64,000 nt of DNA from Loxodes magnus (lineage: Eukaryota; Ciliophora; Karyorelictea; Loxodida; Loxodidae): NCBI GenBank assembly GCA_946699065.1, contig CAMPDV010000148.1, positions 496,001 through 560,000 of the forward strand. The letters are read 5' to 3'. The notes below the pieces were generated by a model. The model was not told where the DNA came from. It ran no database searches and worked only from the letters and a program-made list of their open reading frames with translations. Every line of letters starts with the position of its first letter. Positions within the stretch are counted from its first letter, which is position 1. The position numbers were made by a program, and so were the translations under genes. Positions 23,290-38,605 of this stretch are shown here, one piece after another.

Positions 23290-24424
23290 ACCTATCAATG
23301 AGGTTCATCACTGTAATTTAAAGTTGTGTTAAGTATAATTTATTTCCAGGCTTCCTTGGTCTTCTTCTTAAAGTATTTATCTTCCATTACTATTTTAACC
23401 CTTTTTAATAAAAGGTATCTTACTCCAGTCGAGTTCGATTCATTCGTATTCAAATTTCTTCTTTGCTAAGCAAATGCGATGTTCTTCAAGATTTCATCCC
23501 CTGTGTACATCTTGTTTTGTATATTGAACCTTCCTGAGTACAGTATAGTTTGCTTATGGATCTCCATAGGATAAAGCTTTCAAGTTTTTATTTGTATTCG
23601 AATTTTTAGCATTATCTTAAAATATGACCATATTTCCTGCAATACCAGCAATACTTTCTATTCTTTATTATCGGAATTTTTGCTGGCTGTAGATTTGGTT
23701 CCACATCCGTGGAATCATTTGCTATTGTATTTTTTAGAAATAAACTTTCAGTCAATTCCACTAATTGATTGAATTTGACTTCCATTTGTTAAATTCTCAT
23801 ATTGACTGGTTAGGAATTTTCATTTTTTAGTATTTATGTATTAGACATTAGGCATGCAATTTTTCCTTCTAACTCTTATACGTTTCTTAAAGTTTAAACT
23901 TTTCCATTTACATAATTTTGAGTTCTTGGAGTATGTTGTGCCAATCGTAATTTGATTGGGACGGGTTCTGTTTAGAAGAGACTTTTTACAAGAAATTAAC
24001 CATTTTTTATATTATTATAATAATTAAAGATGATTATTGAAAGCGAGTCATATCGCGGTAAAGTCCTTTCAATACTAAAAATAAAAAATGTGTTCTCATA
24101 TTTTTTTATCATTCTATTCGTCCAATGAGTTATGTAAGCTTCTCCAAATGGGGAATCTACTTTCTGAAGATTATTCTCAAATCTTGAACCAAATGATCCA
24201 CTCTTCTTGAATAGGATCCAAATAAGAATTAGTAGATAAGTTGATAGTAGACCCGTCAATCAAACGTTCAAACTGCTAGCGAGAACCCTCAGGCAAGTTA
24301 GGCTTGTCTCTTCTCTAGCTTTTCTAATCTTCTCCGTGGTGGTATTTAGTACGACATTACTCGCAATGCAATGTACACTGTACCAGATTTCAAAAAAGTT
24401 CTTTTGACTACATTCGATATCCAT
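23290..24424 (-). mobile_element. Retroelement ORF1, type gamma (copy 2)
   Basis: This is a near-identical tandem copy of the ORF1 at 14490-15624, with its zinc knuckle at 23609-23650. The frame and all knuckle residues are kept. Confidence 0.6.
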
Positions 24425-25387
24425 TTCATTACATCACAATAAATCTTCCAGCCTTCACCTTTTCCATACTTACCGTACTTTTTTAATAGGTCTAAGATGA
24501 CTTACGACATATTTCTAAAACTTCATTTTTTAAATACGATATTTTTTTTATCAAATTGTTTTTATTTATTCTACCAAATTATTGAGTAGTAAAAATTGAT
24601 TAATTAAGGGGCATTAAAAAACGAATCTGACTCTTCTATCTCATTGCTTCGATTTTTTTAAGTCTTCTGCTGCATGAGTAGTTGAAAAATAATTTTTTTC
24701 TCAAGATCTAATAAGAAAAAATTTGAAAAAATTCTTCCATATAATTACTCCCAGTGCTTAATGTCTTTAGCATTTTACTGAAATTAACAGGTTATAGGTG
24801 ATATCCTGATAAACTAAGACATAATTAAAAATTATATGTTCTAATAAATAATTTATTTTCAGTATTTCAAACTATAATTAATTAATTTAGAACAATTTTA
24901 AGTGGAATAGCAATTAAGATATTTATATAAAATATTTCAAGTTAAAACAGTTCAGCATTTTATTTTTCGAATTTTATTTCTTAAAATATATCATATAAGC
25001 ATCAGAATAACTATTTGTAATCTTTTTAATTTTAGATAGTATTTCTAGAATTTAACAATGCTTTTAATAAAATTATTTACAGTTTAATTATTATATATTT
25101 TTATTTAGATATATTACAGAAATTTACCATTTTTTTTAGAAGATTTTAGAAAATAAAGAAACTAGAAATAATTTAAAACTTTTTTTAATTACTTAATATT
25201 GATCAATTTATATTACATGTCTATTAAAAATAAGCTTTGAACATTTTAATCTAAAAATATTGTGAGCTATTTAATTTTTCTATTCTTTATTAAATTAAGC
25301 TTAATTTGAAAAATATCAGGATATGAAGTTTTAGTAAATGCTCATTTCATATTTGATAAAAATTAAATTTAGAATCTATAAAGTTTT

Positions 25388-27658
25388 TAATTATTTTGAT
25401 TCCATGAATCGTAATTCTTCCACTACCTTAATTTCATATCATAAAAATTCATGAAGTTCTCACTTCCATCAAACATAAATATTTTATTTTCTTAATAAAG
25501 TGCGTTTCAACATAGTCATTAGCCTGATTAATTATATGGCTATCCATGAATATTAAAATCTTTTAAATCATAATAGTAAGTGCGTTATAAGCTTCCATAA
25601 TTGTCGAACAGAAATCCTAAATTTTAATTTTAAGCGAATACTGCATAGCAATGTTACACATTTTTTGGCATTAAATTAGAAAATTGCCTTCATTTGTTTT
25701 GTGTTACATCATAAAAGCATACTTCTTCTTCTGCGTTTACTCCTCCAAATGTTCATATTTAATCTTAATTATAAAATACTCCATTACATCTCATTTAAAA
25801 CGGATGATCATCAATTTCTTTATTTTTTTTACTTTTTAAATCAAAGCATTCGCATTTTTTTGAAAATTCTTAATATGGATTCATTCCATCAATAATATAA
25901 ACATATTTATCGCTTTCATATGACAAAGCTGTATAACTTTTTGGAAATTGCAAATTATACTTGCATACTTAATAACTGTTTACTCATAATATATTATTTT
26001 AATGTTGTTAAGGCTTTGCTCCTCCAGCTAGAACCATTGTTGTATTATTAATTTAAATTGAATTAGTCTAATTATCCTATGTAGTTTCAATAGAAAGATT
26101 TTCATTTTTAATTTATTTTGTTTAGAGATCATACATTTGCAAAATATTGCTGCCTTTTTTTATTTTTATATAGTTAGTTCATTATATATTTTTTTTTTCG
26201 GTTACTTTAATATTTTTAGGATTTAGTTTTTTTAATGCTTTGAAAAAAGAGTCGAAGCTTTATTAACGCTTTTCAAAATTTTTCTATTATTAATTTTGAT
26301 CGATATCTATATCATTGTTATCAAACGTAAAATATTTTAGCTCAGTAGATTTTTTTATAATTTTGCTAAGGCTTGTTTAGGAGTTTTTAATACTTTATAT
26401 AATGTTTTAATTTTATAAATTCCAAAAAGTGAATACAAGTATTATATTTTCAGCAATATCGTTCCCAAACTCATTTATTATTTTGTCTATTACTTACTTA
26501 GAATATTGCGTTACTCTATTACTGTTAGATTTAATTACAAATACCATGGCATCTATCTAATTAATTTTGTTTTGAAAAAAGTTACTTAATTGCTAAAATA
26601 TCTTCTCATCTTCTTGTTAATCATTCATTTTACTAAATCCAGGAGTATCCATTATCAATATGTTTGGAATATCTATTTTTTTACTTTGTACTTGGTAGCA
26701 GTTAATTTCTTTATTTTAGTTTTATTAACCTTTTATAGGTCCAGTTATAAGTTAATATCTTAAATTATCTTTAAAACTCACACCTTACATATAATTAGTA
26801 AGAGCGTTTAAGAGAGAAGACTTTCCACATTCTTTTTCTCCTAAAAACAAAATATTTTTCTATTTTACTCCTTAATTAGAAAAGTTTGTGCTTTCATATT
26901 TTATTATATAAATTTGCTCAGTCTATTATTAATTCGTTTTCCATATGTTTCAAGTGCTAATGATATTATTATATTACTATTAGTTGGTTTTAAATGTAAA
27001 TAAACTTCCTTATTCTTTATATAAAAATTGCTTAAAGTTCTTTTCCTTTAAAAACTATTAGAATCATTAAACTGGTTCTTATTTTATTTAGATTGAAAAT
27101 TTCTTTGATTCATTCAAGTTATCTTAGTGGCTTTCCTAGTTTTCCTTTATTTATATCTATGAACATACTTTTTTGATTAAGTTTATATGCTCTTACTAAA
27201 TTACCTATTGATTCTTTATAGAAATTAGATGCAAAAAATCTAAACTTTCTACTTCTATTTCTATCAGATCTTATAGTGTTAATCCTATCTATATTATTTC
27301 ATTCTTCATTGAACTTAGTCCATATTTCTCAATTCAGCTAATGTCTTAGTAAATAATTTCTGGTTTGAATCCTAAAGAGTATTTATGAGTACATCAGATA
27401 CTTTTTAAAATTATAATTTCAATAGTCTTAAATAAATCTTCTTAAGTTTTTTAGTTCTTAGTTCTTCTCAGTCCTACTTCCAAAAATTCCCAAGCTACAT
27501 TATAAAAGTTCTACTCCTCTGCTATATCTCATTATTCTAATCACTTTTCCAGATGTTGTATATTATTTCTTTAAAGCCAATTATTCTATTAATTTCCCAT
27601 TTATTATTAACTTAATAAAATTACTTAAATTATGTTTAGATTTGTGTAAAATAAAATT
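25388..27658 (-). CDS. GTPase-kelch protein (copy 2)
   Basis: This is a tandem copy of the gene at 16590-18860, shifted by 8798 bases. P-loop, DTPG motif and all kelch TGA-Trp positions are the same. Only scattered base changes separate it from copy 1 (for example a TGT to TTA-type change in the 5' part), so all three copies were probably equally functional until very recently. Confidence 0.7.
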
Positions 27659-28138
27659 AAAGCAATCTAATCAAAGAAAATCTAATAAAGATAAAATAAA
27701 ATTGATATAGTTTTATGATCTAGAAATAGGAATAAGTCTAATAAGATATGATAAGCTTAATTATTATTAATAATAATAAGAAAGAATCAACTAATTAGAG
27801 AGCTAGCAATCTTATAATAGCCATTATAAGAATAGAATGTAAAGGAAATTAGATAAAAATTTGATATAATCTTAAAACTTTCTATTTATCATAATTGAAT
27901 ATTATTTAATAGAATCTATTTTTTAATAAATTCTTACAATAAGTTTTAATAGTAGTAATGATAAAAGTTTAATGTTGAAGAAGTAAACTAAAAAATATTC
28001 CTTTCTTACAATAAAATAAAAAATGTATGATACTAGGGATGTATTTATTCCTATGGCTTAAAATTATAACTATTAATATGCCTTTATTGTATATAAATAT
28101 GAAAGATATAGATAAACTTATTAGTTAACGTGAATCCA

Positions 28139-28630
28139 CTTTTATTTATCTCAAAACGATAAATAAAAGAAATCAAATTTTATTCTTAATAAAAGTCTAG
28201 TAATGCTCTATCTTCGCCTTGTCTCTTTGTTCATTTTTTCTTATTTTCTCCGTATTTAAAATAAAATTGATTACTTTCTTCCTAATTTCTTATGAATCAG
28301 TCCGAAGGCAGGAGCTCGAAGGGATTAAAGGATAATTCGATACTTGTGTCAAATGCCACAGTTATGTTAAATTTTTCTAAATAAAAAATAATTTCTTATC
28401 TAAGTATGTTTTTAGATTTTCGAATTCCTGACAAGATTAACGCATGTAAAGACAGGATAATTCTAGACCTGGACTTCAGTGCTTCCTAGTCAAATTATCG
28501 TACTGATAGAGAACCCCCAAATAAGTAAGGCTTATCAACAAGGGCGCTTCCTTATTTATTTGTAGTGGCATCTATTACTAGAGTACTTATAATACAGATA
28601 CCAACTCTGGTGACTAGAGTCAAAATCCAT
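28139..28630 (-). repeat. Head module, second type (unit copy 2)
   Basis: This is a tandem copy of 19341-19835, with the same 12-base-arm hairpin at 28139-28169. It has short deletions relative to copy 1 (gatagagaacc instead of gatagagagaacc). Confidence 0.6.
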
Positions 28631-29805
28631 CCGAAAAATGAATATATAATACTTATGTTGAAATACTCAGTACAAGTTTCGATACAAATTTTAGGTTAAG
28701 ATTCGTCATAATTTTAATCATAAAAATCTATAAATTAGCTAATGCATTTCCTCAAAATCTCAAATGATTACAAGAGAAATGTAATTATAAAAATAATTGA
28801 TATGACATATTTTCTTTTTCATTATGTTGAAATAATTTACTTAAATTTAAAGAATTAAAATAAAAGTTTTTATTCAATTCTTTTTATTTAAAATACTATA
28901 TTAATAAAAACATTTTTACGATTAATTTCTAGTTGGTAAATTAATATATTTATTGGATTTATTTAGTGATAAAATAGCTTTTAATATATGTAAGAGTTTA
29001 TTTGAAATTTACATTCTTCTTTTTAGCTTGAAAAGAAAAAATTTAACAGAAATTTAAATTAGTTTGGAAATGCTAATATGTGGAACCACCATCTCTAATT
29101 TTTATACTATTTTATTTCGTATTAAATTAATAAAAAAGTTATTAATAATTAAATAATCTATAATCGTTATTTTTCAGTTTTTATTTAAAATAGCATAAGA
29201 TCAATAAATTTTTTAAATATAATATTGCAAAAATATTAATAGAAAGCTTATTAATGTTTTCAGCTTGCAAAAATTAATGAATTTATAAATTCAGAATTTT
29301 CAAAGACATTTTAAATCTTGTTGTTTTGCTTTCTTGAGAAGACATTTTATGTAAAAGTGAAGAAGATTTGTTGATTAATTTTTCCAAATAGAATTATCAT
29401 AAGTAATGAATGCATAATCCAAATCATAACTTCAAGCTTCTAAAAAGAAAAAAAAATATAAAAATCAAGCTTCTGCCATTTTTTATAGGATATCTAAATT
29501 ATTCAAATTCATAAATATTAAAAAAATTTTCTCATGCAAATAAATTTATTTTTAGCAAAGATAAAAACTTAGAATTAACTTATCTCTATTTTTTCGCCCT
29601 TATAAGAAATATAAATATAAAAATGAAACCTAAGAAAAAATTAAAAAAATTAATCTTCTAAAAAATATTAAACATTTTGATTGAGATATACTTGATTTAG
29701 ATTGAGAACATAAAAAATAAGATTTAATGCAGTAACTGAATCAGTAAATAAATAGCATAGATATAAAAATTAACTAACTCTAAAATGATAATAAAATCAT
29801 TATTT

Positions 29806-30757
29806 TATATTATTAAATTATATATAAATGCTTCTCCACTATTAGGGAATTTCATCCTGTTAGGAGTACAGCACTTAAATCTCCTCGCTGTTTGTTAAAA
29901 TGTTCGACCAAGGGAAGATTACGCGTTTCTATCCGCAAGTTTTTTTAGTTGGCTTTTCATCCTACATTTCTGTCAAGTCTTGTTTATAGTCTGTCTTCTG
30001 CCTCTTGTACATACTTCCATTTTTGCTGCAGAAAATCTTGTTTAATCTGCCTTTTTCTGAACACTTTGCTTGTCGAAAACCCGTTACTATTAATTGAACT
30101 TCAGAGAGTTCGATTTAGGTACTGTTGACTTCCGCAGCAGAATAATCTCTTCCTGATCGAAATTAAACTTGTCTGAGGTGTGGCTTTGGATTAAACGATC
30201 ATAGAGATAGATTCAGTATTCAACTATTCCATTATTTATTCTTTTAGAAGTTGAACTTCTTATTCTTGCTTCACTACTAAATCCTTCAGTTAGTCGTGCT
30301 CTTGTCTTAATGACGTTGGATGCCGAAGAATGCCTCCACTTAACGCTCATAGTTACCTAACCAGCCTCGCCCTATTAGTTCTTTTCTTCCAACTTGAACA
30401 TTAGTTTTTCAAACAAGTACTTTAATTTTTAAGGCTCTTCTTAGAGATTTACCGCCATCAATGGAGCTATGATACATCAAATTTCTCTGAGTTGAATCAA
30501 AGTATATATTTAATCATGAAGTATTATCTCTTGCTATATTAGAGATCTCTCTTCCATGTTTCGGGTTTGACAAGTTTATTTCTGACCCTTGCCCAATATT
30601 AGAAATTGTTAAATCTAAGGTTAGGATTAAGTTTTTTGCTGATCAGAAGGTTGGGCTTATTAAAGCTAATATATGAAGATATAAGAAGTTACATTTCATT
30701 CCCTCTCTTCTTTTTTAATGAAGAGGTGTTAAAGAAGCCCTATCGAATCCCTGCCAT
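29806..30757 (-). mobile_element. ORF1-like gene, type beta (unit copy 2)
   Basis: This is a tandem copy of 21010-21961. It carries a few more substitutions in the middle (around 30070-30130) than the other two copies. Confidence 0.45.
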
Positions 30758-30945
30758 TTTTTATATAATAAAATAATTAACATAGATATAAGCTTAAAAG
30801 CTTCTACGTATCTATTTATTTAAGAGATTAAAAAAGAAAAAGTAAAAATATAAAAAATTCATAATCTCAATTAAGTAACCAGAAGCATTTTATGATTAAT
30901 GCCATGTATGATCTAATGGAGAATTAATAAATCAAACTAAAATAT

Positions 30946-31836
30946 TAAGCAGGCAAAAATAATTAGACAATTAATAAAGAGCTTAAAAGAATATCGATTA
31001 TGTAAACATTTTATACCATATTAAAATATTAAAATGAGGTTAATTGACCCAAACTATTTTATTAAATCAGTAACTGCGAAACAAAGATAAAATATAGAAA
31101 AAACGAAGATAATTGCATGATTAAAGAGTCATTAATAAGAAAATAAAAAGCAATTAATTTTATAAAAAAAATTAGATTTAAGAAATAAAAGTAAAAGAGT
31201 GATATGATGGCAGATGAAAAAAATAATTAACAGAATTATATATTATAAAAGAGAAATAAGAGCATTTAGATTATATAGAAAATATGTCTAAATTCTAATT
31301 AAATAATTAAAAAAGGAAGAAAAAAAATTAATTTATAGTTCAAGAAAATATATAAAACTTAAATGATAAAATCTTAGATAACTTAAATATTAAAAAATTA
31401 TTTATAGTAGAATAAAAATAAAATTAACTTCAATTATTGTATTTAGAATCACTCTATCTAATATAAAAGAAATTTTAGGAGTTTAATAGCATTTATTTAA
31501 TATTTTAATAATATTAAGCATTAAAATCTAAACTAATAATTGAAAAGATGGTGGGAGCTGAGAATGACCTTCGTGACAACACTTTCTGGCTTTATGGCTA
31601 GGAACAAGTTCCTTTCCTGTCGCTGAGAAAGTCCCTAGTTAGACGTTTTCTGAAGGGAACGCTGTCTTTGAGATTATCCACTCTTAGTAGGGGCTTGAAG
31701 CCTGGCTGCACATAAGCGATGGAGCTCCCTAGAAGCTGTGCCTGGAGCAAAACATGATATCCCCGTTATTCCATAAAAAGAGGCGTCGGGTCGTGCAATC
31801 AGAAAGGAGTTTTCGGTTCAAAATTTTTTTTAGTTG
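30946..31836 (+). other. Coiled-coil coding-like stretch with G+C-rich island (unit copy 2)
   Basis: This is a tandem copy of 22150-23040, island 31548-31830, almost identical to copy 1. Confidence 0.4.
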
Positions 31837-32085
31837 AAATTAATTAAAATCTAAACTATTTTATTGTAAAAATTGATAGAAAATAAATTTGATTAAGTAT
31901 AAAAATCATAACAAAAATTATAGTAATCTACGAAAATATGAAAAATAAAGTCCTAATGAAACTTAAAATCCTTAAAGGAAATATAAAAATAAAATAATTA
32001 ATTCAATATTTATCTTATCATTATAGCTTGATTTGATAAATAGAATTAATTAAATTACTATAATAATTATTATTTTAGTGATTCC

Positions 32086-33220
32086 ACCTATCAATGAGGT
32101 TCATCACTGTAATTTAAAGTTGTGTTAAGTATAATTTATTTCCAGGCTTCCTTGGTCTTCTTCTTAAAGTATTTATCTTCCATTACTATTTTAACCCTTT
32201 TTAATAAAAGGTATCTTACTCCAGTCGAGTTCGATTCATTCGTATTCAAATTTCTTCTTTGCTAAGCAAATGCGATGTTCTTCAAGATTTCATCCCCTGT
32301 GTACATCTTTTTTTGTATATTGAACCTTGCTGAGTACAGTATAGTTTGCTTATGGATCTCCATAGGATAAAGCTTTCAAGTTTTTATTTGTATTCGAATT
32401 TTTAGCATTATCTTAAAATATGACCATATTTCCTGCAATACCAGCAATACTTTCTATTCTTTATTATCGGAATTTTTGCTGGCTGTAGATTTGGTTCCAC
32501 ATCCGTGGAATCATTTGCTATTGTATTTTTTAGAAATAAACTTTCAGTCAATTCCACTAATTGATTGAATTTGACTTCCATTTGTTAAATTCTCATATTG
32601 ACTGGTTAGGAATTTTCATTTTTTAGTATTTATGTATTAGACATTAGGTATGCAATTTTTCCTTCTAACTCTTATACGTTTCTTAAAGTTTAAACTTTTC
32701 CATTTGCATAATTTTGAGTTCTTGGAGTATGTTGTGCCAATCGTAATTTGATTGGGACGGGTTCTGTTTAGAAGAGACTTTTTACAAGAAATTAACCATT
32801 TTTTATATCATTATAATAATTAAAGATGATTATTGAAAGCGAGTCATATCGCGGTAAAGTCCTTTCAATACTAAAAATAAAAAATGTGTTCTCATATTTT
32901 TTTATCATTCTATTCGTCCAATGAGTTATGTAAGCTTCTCCAAATGGGGAATCTACTTTCTGAAGATTATTCTCAAATCTTGAACCAAATGATCCACTCT
33001 TCTTGAATAGGATCCAAATAAGAATTAGTAGATAAGTTGATAGTAGACCCGTCAATCAAACGTTCAAACTGCTAGCGAGAACCCTCAGGCAAGTTAGGCT
33101 TGTCTCTTCTCTAGCTTTTCTAATCTTCTCCGTGGTGGTATTTAGTACGACATTACTCGCAATGCAATGTACACTGTACCAGATTTCAAAAAAGTTCTTT
33201 TGACTACATTCGATATCCAT
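32086..33220 (-). mobile_element. Retroelement ORF1, type gamma (copy 3)
   Basis: This is a near-identical tandem copy with its knuckle at 32405-32446. It differs from copy 2 by a few bases, for example one Asn to Asp change just before the internal ATGG. Confidence 0.6.
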
Positions 33221-34184
33221 TTCATTACATCACAATAAATCTTCCAGCCTTCACCTTTTCCATACTTACCGTACTTTTTTAATAGGTCTAAGATGACTTA
33301 CGACATATTTCTAAAACTTCATTTTTTAAATACGATATTTTTTTTATCAAATTGTTTTTATTTATTCTACCAAATTATTGAGTAGTAAAAATTGATTAAT
33401 TAAGGGGCATTAAAAAACGAATCTGACTCTTCTATCTCATTGCTTCGATTTTTTTAAGTCTTCTGCTGCATGAGTAGTTGAAAAATAACTTTTTTCTCAA
33501 GATCTAATAAGAAAAAATTTGAAAAAATTCTTCCATATAATTACTCCCAGTGCTTAATGTCTTCAGCATTTTACTGAAATTAACAGGTTATAGGTGATAT
33601 CCTGATAAACTAAGACATAATTAAAAATTAGATGTTCTAATAAATAATTTATTTTCAGTATTTCAAACTATAATTAATTAATTTAGAACAATTTTAAGTG
33701 GAATAGCAATTAAGATATTTATATAAAATATTTTCAAGTTAAAACAGTTCAGCATTTTATTTTTCGAATTTTATTTCTTAAAATATATCATATAAGCATC
33801 AGAATAACTATTTGTAATCTTTTTAATTTTAGATAGTATTTCTAGAATTTAACAATGCTTTTAATAAAATTATTTACAGTTTAATTATTATATATTTTTA
33901 TTTAGATATATTACAGAAATTTACCATTTTTTTTAGAAGATTTTAGAAAATAAAGAAACTAGAAATAATTTAAAACTTTTTTTAATTACTTAATATTGAT
34001 CAATTTATATTACATGTCTATTAAAAATAAGCTTTGAACATTTTAATCTAAAAATATTGTGAGCTATTTAATTTTTCTATTCTTTATTAAATTAAGCTTA
34101 ATTTGAAAAATATCAGGATATGAAGTTTTAGTAAATGCTCATTTCATATTTGATAAAAATTAAATTTAGAATCTATAAAGTTTT

Positions 34185-36455
34185 TAATTATTTTGATTCC
34201 ATGAATCGTAATTCTTCCACTACCTTAATTTCATATCATAAAAATTCATGAAGTTCTCACTTCCATCAAACATAAATATTTTATTTTCTTAATAAAGTGC
34301 GTTTCAACATAGTCATTAGCCTGATTAATTATATGGCTATCCATGAATATTAAAATCTTTTAAATCATAATAGTAAGTGCGTTATAAGCTTCCATAATTG
34401 TCGAACAGAAATCCTAAATTTTAATTTTAAGCGAATACTGCATAGCAATGTTACACATTTTTTGGCATTAAATTAGAAAATTGCCTTCATTTGTTTTGCG
34501 TTACATCATAAAAGCATACTTCTTCTTCTGCGTTTACTCCTCCAAATGTTCATATTTAATCTTAACTATAAAATACTCCATTACATCTCATTTAAAACGG
34601 ATGATCATCAATTTCTTTATTTTTTTTACTTTTTAAATCAAAGCATTCGCATTTTTTTGAAAATTCTTAATATGGATTCATTCCATCAATAATATAAACA
34701 TATTTATCGCTTTCATATGACAAAGCTGTATAACTTTTTGGAAATTGCAAATTATACTTGCATACTTAATAACTGTTTACTCATAATATATTATTTTAAT
34801 GTTGTTAAGGCTTTGCTCCTCCAGCTAGAACCATTGTTGTATTATTAATTTAAATTGAATTAGTCTAATTATCCTATGTAGTTTCAATAGAAAGATTTTC
34901 ATTTTTAATTTATTTTGTTTAGAGATCATACATTTGCAAAATATTGCTGCCTTTTTTTATTTTTATATAGTTAGTTCATTATATTTTTTTTTTTTCGGTT
35001 ACTTTAATATTTTTAGGATTTAGTTTTTTTAATGCTTTGAAAAAAGAGTCGAAGCTTTATTAACGCTTTTCAAAATTTTTCTATTATTAATTTTGATCGA
35101 TATCTATATCATTGTTATCAAACGTAAAATATTTTAGCTCAGTAGATTTTTTTATAATTTTGCTAAGGCTTGTTTAGGAGTTTTTAATACTTTATATAAT
35201 GTTTTAATTTTATAAATTCCAAAAAGTGAATACAAGTATTATATTTTCAGCAATATCGTTCCCAAACTCATTTATTATTTTGTCTATTACTTACTTAGAA
35301 TATTGCGTTACTCTATTACTGTTAGATTTAATTACAAATACCATGGCATCTATCTAATTAATTTTGTTTTGAAAAAAGTTACTTAATTGCTAAAATATCT
35401 TCTCATCTTCTTGTTAATCATTCATTTTACTAAATCCAGGAGTATCCATTATCAATATGTTTGGAATATCTATTTTTTTACTTTGTACTTGGTAGCAGTT
35501 AATTTCTTTATTTTAGTTTTATTAACCTTTTATAGGTCCAGTTATAAGTTAATATCTTAAATTATCTTTAAAACTCACACCTTACATATAATTAGTAAGA
35601 GCGTTTAAGAGAGAAGACTTTCCACATTCTTTTTCTCCTAAAAACAAAATATTTTTCTATTTTACTCCTTAATTAGAAAAGTTTGTGCTTTCATATTTTA
35701 TTATATAAATTTGCTCAGTCTATTATTAATTCGTTTTCCATATGTTTCAAGTGCTAATGATATTATTATATTACTATTAGTTGGTTTTAAATGTAAATAA
35801 ACTTCCTTATTCTTTATATAAAAATTGCTTAAAGTTCTTTTCCTTTAAAAACTATTAGAATCATTAAACTGGTTCTTATTTTATTTAGATTGAAAATTTC
35901 TTTGATTCATTCAAGTTATCTTAGTGGCTTTCCTAGTTTTCCTTTATTTATATCTATGAACATACTTTTTTGATTAAGTTTATATGTTCTTACTAAATTA
36001 CCTATTGATTCTTTATAGAAATTAGATGCAAAAAATCTAAACTTTCTACTTCTATTTCTATCAGATCTTATAGTGTTAATCCTATCTATATTATTTCATT
36101 CTTCATTGAACTTAGTCCATATTTCTCAATTCAGCTAATGTCTTAGTAAATAATTTCTGGTTTGAATCCTAAAGAGTATTTATGAGTACATCAGATACTT
36201 TTTAAAATTATAATTTCAATAGTCTTAAATAAATCTTCTTAAGTTTTTTAGTTCTTAGTTCTTCTCAGTCCTACTTCCAAAAATTCCCAAGCTACATTAT
36301 AAAAGTTCTACTCCTCTGCTATATCTCATTATTCTAATCACTTTTCCAGATGTTGTATATTATTTCTTTAAAGCCAATTATTCTATTAATTTCCCATTTA
36401 TTATTAACTTAATAAAATTACTTAAATTATGTTTAGATTTGTGTAAAATAAAATT
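34185..36455 (-). CDS. GTPase-kelch protein (copy 3)
   Basis: This is the third tandem copy, shifted by 17595 bases from copy 1, with the same motifs and TGA-Trp codons. Near identity of three copies of a ~750-codon gene suggests recent amplification or gene conversion. Confidence 0.7.
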
Positions 36456-36935
36456 AAAGCAATCTAATCAAAGAAAATCTAATAAAGATAAAATAAAATT
36501 GATATAGTTTTATGATCTAGAAATAGGAATAAGTCTAATAAGATATGATAAGCTTAATTATTATTAATAATAATAAGAAAGAATCAACTAATTAGAGAGC
36601 TAGCAATCTTACAATAGCCATTATAAGAATAGAATGTAAAGGAAATTAGATAAAAATTTGATATAATCTTAAAACTTTCTATTTATCATAATTGAATATT
36701 ATTTAATAGAATCTATTTTTTAATAAATTCTTACAATAAGTTTTAATAGTAGTAATGATAAAAGTTTAATGTTGAAGAAGTAAACTAAAAAATATTCCTT
36801 TCTTACAATAAAATAAAAAATGTATGATACTAGGGATGTATTTATTCCTATGGCTTAAAATTATAACTATTAATATGCCTTTATTGTATATAAATATGAA
36901 AGATATAGATAAACTTATTAGTTAACGTGAATCCA

Positions 36936-37430
36936 CTTTTATTTATCTCAAAACGATAAATAAAAGAAATCAAATTTTATTCTTAATAAAAGTCTAGTAA
37001 TGCTCTATCTTCGCCTTATCTCTTTGTTCATTTTTTCTTATTTTCTCCGTATTTAAAATAAAATTGATTACTTTCTTCCTAATTTCTTATGAATCAGTCC
37101 GAAGGCAGGAGCTCGAAGGGATTAAAGGATAATCCGATACTTGGTTCAAATGCCACAGTTATGTTAAATTTTTCTAAATAAAAAATAATTTCTTATCTAA
37201 GTATGTTTTTAGATTTTCGAATTCCTGACAAGATTAACGCATGTAAAGACAGGATAATTCTAGACCTGGACTTCAGTGCTTCCTAGTCAAATTATCGTAC
37301 TGATAGAGAGAACCCCCAAATAAGTAAGGCTTATCTAACAAGGGCGCTTCCTTATTTATTTGTAGTGGCATCTATTACTAGAGTACTTATAATACAGATA
37401 CCAACTCTGGTGACTAGAGTCAAAATCCAT
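36936..37430 (-). repeat. Head module, second type (unit copy 3)
   Basis: This is a tandem copy of 19341-19835 with an identical terminal hairpin at 36936-36966. Confidence 0.6.
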
Positions 37431-38605
37431 CCGAAAAATGAATATATAATACTTATGTTGAAATACTCAGTACAAGTTTAGATACAAATTTTAGGTTAAG
37501 ATTCGTCATAATTTTAATCATAAAAATCTATAAATAAGCTAATGTATTTCCTCAAAATCTCAAATGATTACAAGAGAAATGTAATTATAAAAATAATTGA
37601 TATGACATATTTTCTTTTTCATTATGTTGAAATAATTTACTTAAATTTAAAGAATTAAAATAAAAGTTTTTATTCAATTCTTTTTATTTAAAATACTATA
37701 TTAATAAAAAAATGTTTACGATTAATTTCTAGTTGGTAAATTAATATACTTATTGGATTTATTTAGTGATAAAATAGCTTTTAATATATGTAAGAGTTTA
37801 TTTGAAATTTACATTCTTCTTTTTAGCTTAAAAAGAAAAAATTTAACAGAAATTTAAATTAGTTTGGAAATGCTAATATGTGGAACCACCATCTCTAATT
37901 TTTATACTATTTTATTTCGTATTAAATTAATAAAAAAGTTATTAATAATTAAATAATCTATAATCGTTATTTTTCAGTTTTTATTTAAAATAGCATAAGA
38001 TCAATAAATTTTTTAAATATAATATTGCAAAAATATTAATAGAAAGCTTATTAATGTTTTCAGCTTGCAAAATTAATGAATTTATAAATTCAGAATTTTC
38101 AAAGACATTTTAAATCTTGTTGTTTTGCTTTCTTGAGAAGACATTTTATGTAAAAGTGAAGAAGATTTGTTGATTAATTTTTCCAAATAGAATTATCATA
38201 AGTAATGAATGCATAATCCAAATCATAACTTCAAGCTTCTAAAAAGAAAAAAAAATATAAAAATCAAGCTTCTGCCATTTTTTATAGGATATCTAAATTA
38301 TTCAAATTCATAAATATTAAAAAAATTTTCTCATGCAAATAAATTTATTTTTAGCAAAGATAAAAACTTAGAATTAACTTATCTCTATTTTTTCGCCCTT
38401 ATAAGAAATATAAATATAAAAATGAAACCTAAGAAAAAATTAACAAAATTAATCTTCTAAAAAATATTAAACATTTTGATTGAGATATACTTGATTTAGA
38501 TTGAGAACATAAAAAATAAGATTTAATGCAGTAACTGAATCAGTAAATAAATAGCCAAGATATAAAAATTAACTAACTCTAAAATGATAATAAAATCATT
38601 ATTTT

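Larger units (their letters stand above)
23281..32076. repeat. 8.8-kb tandem unit, copy 2
   Basis: This is the same gene order as copy 1, length 8796. Its first bases read cctatcaatgagg like copy 3, while copies 1 and 4 have cctatccataagg, so the two outer ends of the array resemble each other more than the inner junctions. Confidence 0.95.
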